Shown here in pieces: positions 5,754 through 7,003 of a DNA stretch of 7,003 bases; position 1 is the stretch's first letter; every line of letters begins with the position of its first letter. The notes under the pieces are model-generated. The model saw only the letters and a program-made list of their open reading frames with translations, had not been told where the DNA came from and made no database searches. The DNA is from Tannerella sp. (lineage in GTDB: Bacteria > Bacteroidota > Bacteroidia > Bacteroidales > Tannerellaceae). The DNA lies in the NCBI GenBank assembly GCA_031272655.1, contig JAISTJ010000050.1, positions 1 to 7,003 on the forward strand. Reading direction: 5' to 3'. Made by a program: the position numbers and the translations under genes.

Positions 5754-6826
5754 AACAGTTTCTCTTTTACGGCGTTAACAATCTCGTTAGGGGTAAAAAC
5801 GATGCCTCCGAGCCGTCCGAAATGCTCTACCGGCGCACGTCCATTGACCGCAAGACGCACGTCTTCAACCATCTGACCGGCATTGAGTTCCACCGACAGG
5901 AAGCCGCGCACCCGCGTAGCATAGTCGCTTATCACTTGCGACGGAAATGGCCACAGCGTTATAGGGCGCAACAGACCGAGCCTTAAGCCCGCCGCCCGCG
6001 CGATGGAGATAGCCTTCTGGCATATCCGCGCCGATGAACCAAACGCAACAAGCATATATTCAGCGTCTTCGCACATATATTCCTCATAGCGCACCTCCGC
6101 CGCCTCTATCCGGCGATATTTCTTCTGAAAGCGGATATTGTTCTCCTCCATTATTTCGGGGTTGAGTTCGAGCGAGGTGATGACATTGCGCTCGCGGGCG
6201 GCTGTTTTGCCCGTAGCAGCCCACGGACACTCGGCGAGTATCTCCTCGTCGGTCTTGCGGGGCTTGAACGGCGGCAGTATGACCTTCTCCATCAACTGCC
6301 CTATCATGCCGTCTGCCAATATCATAGCCGGATTGAGGTATTTGAAAGCGAGGTCGAAGCCAAGCGCCACAAAGTCAGCCATTTCCTGCACCGACGAGGG
6401 CGCCAGCGTGATGACCCGATAGTCGCCATGCCCGCCGCCCTTGACCGACTGAAAATAGTCTGCCTGACTGGGCTGAATAGTACCGAGACCCGGACCGCCG
6501 CGCATCACATTGACTATGAGGCAAGGCAGGTCGGCGCCCGCTATATATGAGATACCTTCGAGTTTGAGGCTTATGCCGGGACTTGACGACGAGGTCATGC
6601 ACCTTTTGCCCGTCCCCGCGCCGCCGTAAACCATATTGATAGCCGCAACCTCGCTTTCGGCCTGCAGCACCACCATGCCCGTAGTCTCCCACGGCTTCTC
6701 GGCTTCGAGGGTCTCAAGTATCTCCGACTGGGGGGTGATAGGGTAGCCGAAATAGCCGTCCGCGCCGTAGCGTATAGCAGCGTGCGCTATCGCCTCATTG
6801 CCCTTCATTAATCGTACTTCTTCCAT
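5750..6826 (-). CDS. vorB: 2-oxoacid:ferredoxin oxidoreductase alpha subunit VorB
   Basis: A 358-residue subunit, the usual length for VorB. It supplies the pyrimidine side of the thiamine site and CoA-related domains of 2-oxoacid:ferredoxin oxidoreductase. MKGNEAIAHAAIRYGADGYFGYPITPQSE (residues 7-35, shown in part: GYPITPQSE) is the family's first signature; QAESEVAAINMVYGGAGTGK carries the conserved glutamate (Glu57 or Glu59) near thiamine; TSSSSPGISLKLEGISY and MRGGPGLGTIQPSQADYFQS are further blocks. The C-terminal domain (about 250-358) contains the VAFGSSARICQKA and GLLRPITLWPFPS segments of the transketolase C-terminal fold. The start at 6826 gives MEEVRLMKGNEA, the expected N-terminus, 6 bases after the ferredoxin gene stop. 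Its stop overlaps the small membrane protein start. Preferred substrate is a branched-chain 2-oxoacid by name of the family; 2-oxoglutarate remains possible. Confidence 0.94.
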   Translation of the reverse strand: MEEVRLMKGNEAIAHAAIRYGADGYFGYPITPQSEILETLEAEKPWETTGMVVLQAESEVAAINMVYGGAGTGKRCMTSSSSPGISLKLEGISYIAGADLPCLIVNVMRGGPGLGTIQPSQADYFQSVKGGGHGDYRVITLAPSSVQEMADFVALGFDLAFKYLNPAMILADGMIGQLMEKVILPPFKPRKTDEEILAECPWAATGKTAARERNVITSLELNPEIMEENNIRFQKKYRRIEAAEVRYEEYMCEDAEYMLVAFGSSARICQKAISIARAAGLRLGLLRPITLWPFPSQVISDYATRVRGFLSVELNAGQMVEDVRLAVNGRAPVEHFGRLGGIVFTPNEIVNAVKEKLL

Positions 6827-6832
6827 TTTCTT

Positions 6833-7003
6833 CTATAGTTTCTTTTTGTAAACAGTGAGGCAGCCGTCGGGACATACCCAACCGCAGGAAGCGCACCCGA
6901 TGCACTCATCGGGATGCTTCATGTAAACATAGTGGTAACCTTTCGTATTGACCGTTCTCGGATTGAGTTCGAGTACGTTCACCGGACACGATACCACGCA
7001 CAG
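6833..7003 (-). CDS. 4Fe-4S ferredoxin subunit of the oxidoreductase, C-terminal part
   Basis: The right edge cuts this gene; the last 56 residues and a TAG stop are visible. CVVSCP at residues 2-7 is the second half of one [4Fe-4S] motif, whose first two cysteines lie outside the window. A complete second motif follows, Cys34-Cys37-Cys40-Cys44 in CIGCASCGWVCPDGC, with the proline after the last ligand. The protein is thus a two-cluster bacterial-type ferredoxin, fitting the delta (VorD/KorD-like) subunit that collects electrons from the thiamine subunit. It ends with a basic tail, YKKKL, six bases before VorB, so it is first or near first in the operon. The promoter must lie beyond the window edge. 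Confidence 0.9.
   Translation of the reverse strand: MCVVSCPVNVLELNPRTVNTKGYHYVYMKHPDECIGCASCGWVCPDGCLTVYKKKL

Overview
The window looks like chromosomal DNA of an anaerobic member of the Bacteroidetes, most likely Bacteroidales. The grounds are a ferredoxin-VorB-small membrane protein-thiamine subunit cluster of the kind seen in gut Bacteroidales, two upstream boxes matching the Bacteroidetes -7 promoter consensus TAnnTTTG, the lack of clear Shine-Dalgarno sequences before the starts, and protein sequences resembling that order. This assignment is an inference from the sequence alone.

Layout. Positions 1-1367 (minus strand) hold a two-gene unit: a polytopic membrane protein of the DUF5009/heparan-alpha-glucosaminide N-acetyltransferase-like group, then the N-terminal part of a Tat-exported Gfo/Idh/MocA-type oxidoreductase cut by the left edge. 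A compact divergent promoter region (about 1368-1466) separates it from a plus-strand pair: threonine synthase (thrC, 1467-2789), overlapping by 20 bases a radical SAM protein (2770-4041) of the 'putative DNA modification/repair' family. Only 4 bases separate this pair from a minus-strand block running in from the right edge: 4Fe-4S ferredoxin subunit (partial), VorB alpha subunit, a 56-residue two-helix membrane protein missing from simple ORF calls, the thiamine-diphosphate beta subunit, and finally a DUF4130 protein.

How they work together. The ferredoxin, alpha and beta subunits form a 2-oxoacid:ferredoxin oxidoreductase, probably for branched-chain 2-oxoacids or 2-oxoglutarate, linking CoA-thioester formation to reduced ferredoxin. 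The usual gamma subunit is not found after beta; its place is taken by the DUF4130 gene. DUF4130 is the known genomic partner of the radical SAM family encoded on the other strand, so the partners sit tail to tail at the ends of two unrelated operons (threonine synthesis and 2-oxoacid oxidation). This uncharacterised radical SAM/DUF4130 pair, with its inferred DNA-repair link, is the most interesting element. No tRNA, rRNA, CRISPR array, insertion sequence or sizeable repeat was seen, and no gene-free stretch exceeds about 100 bases.
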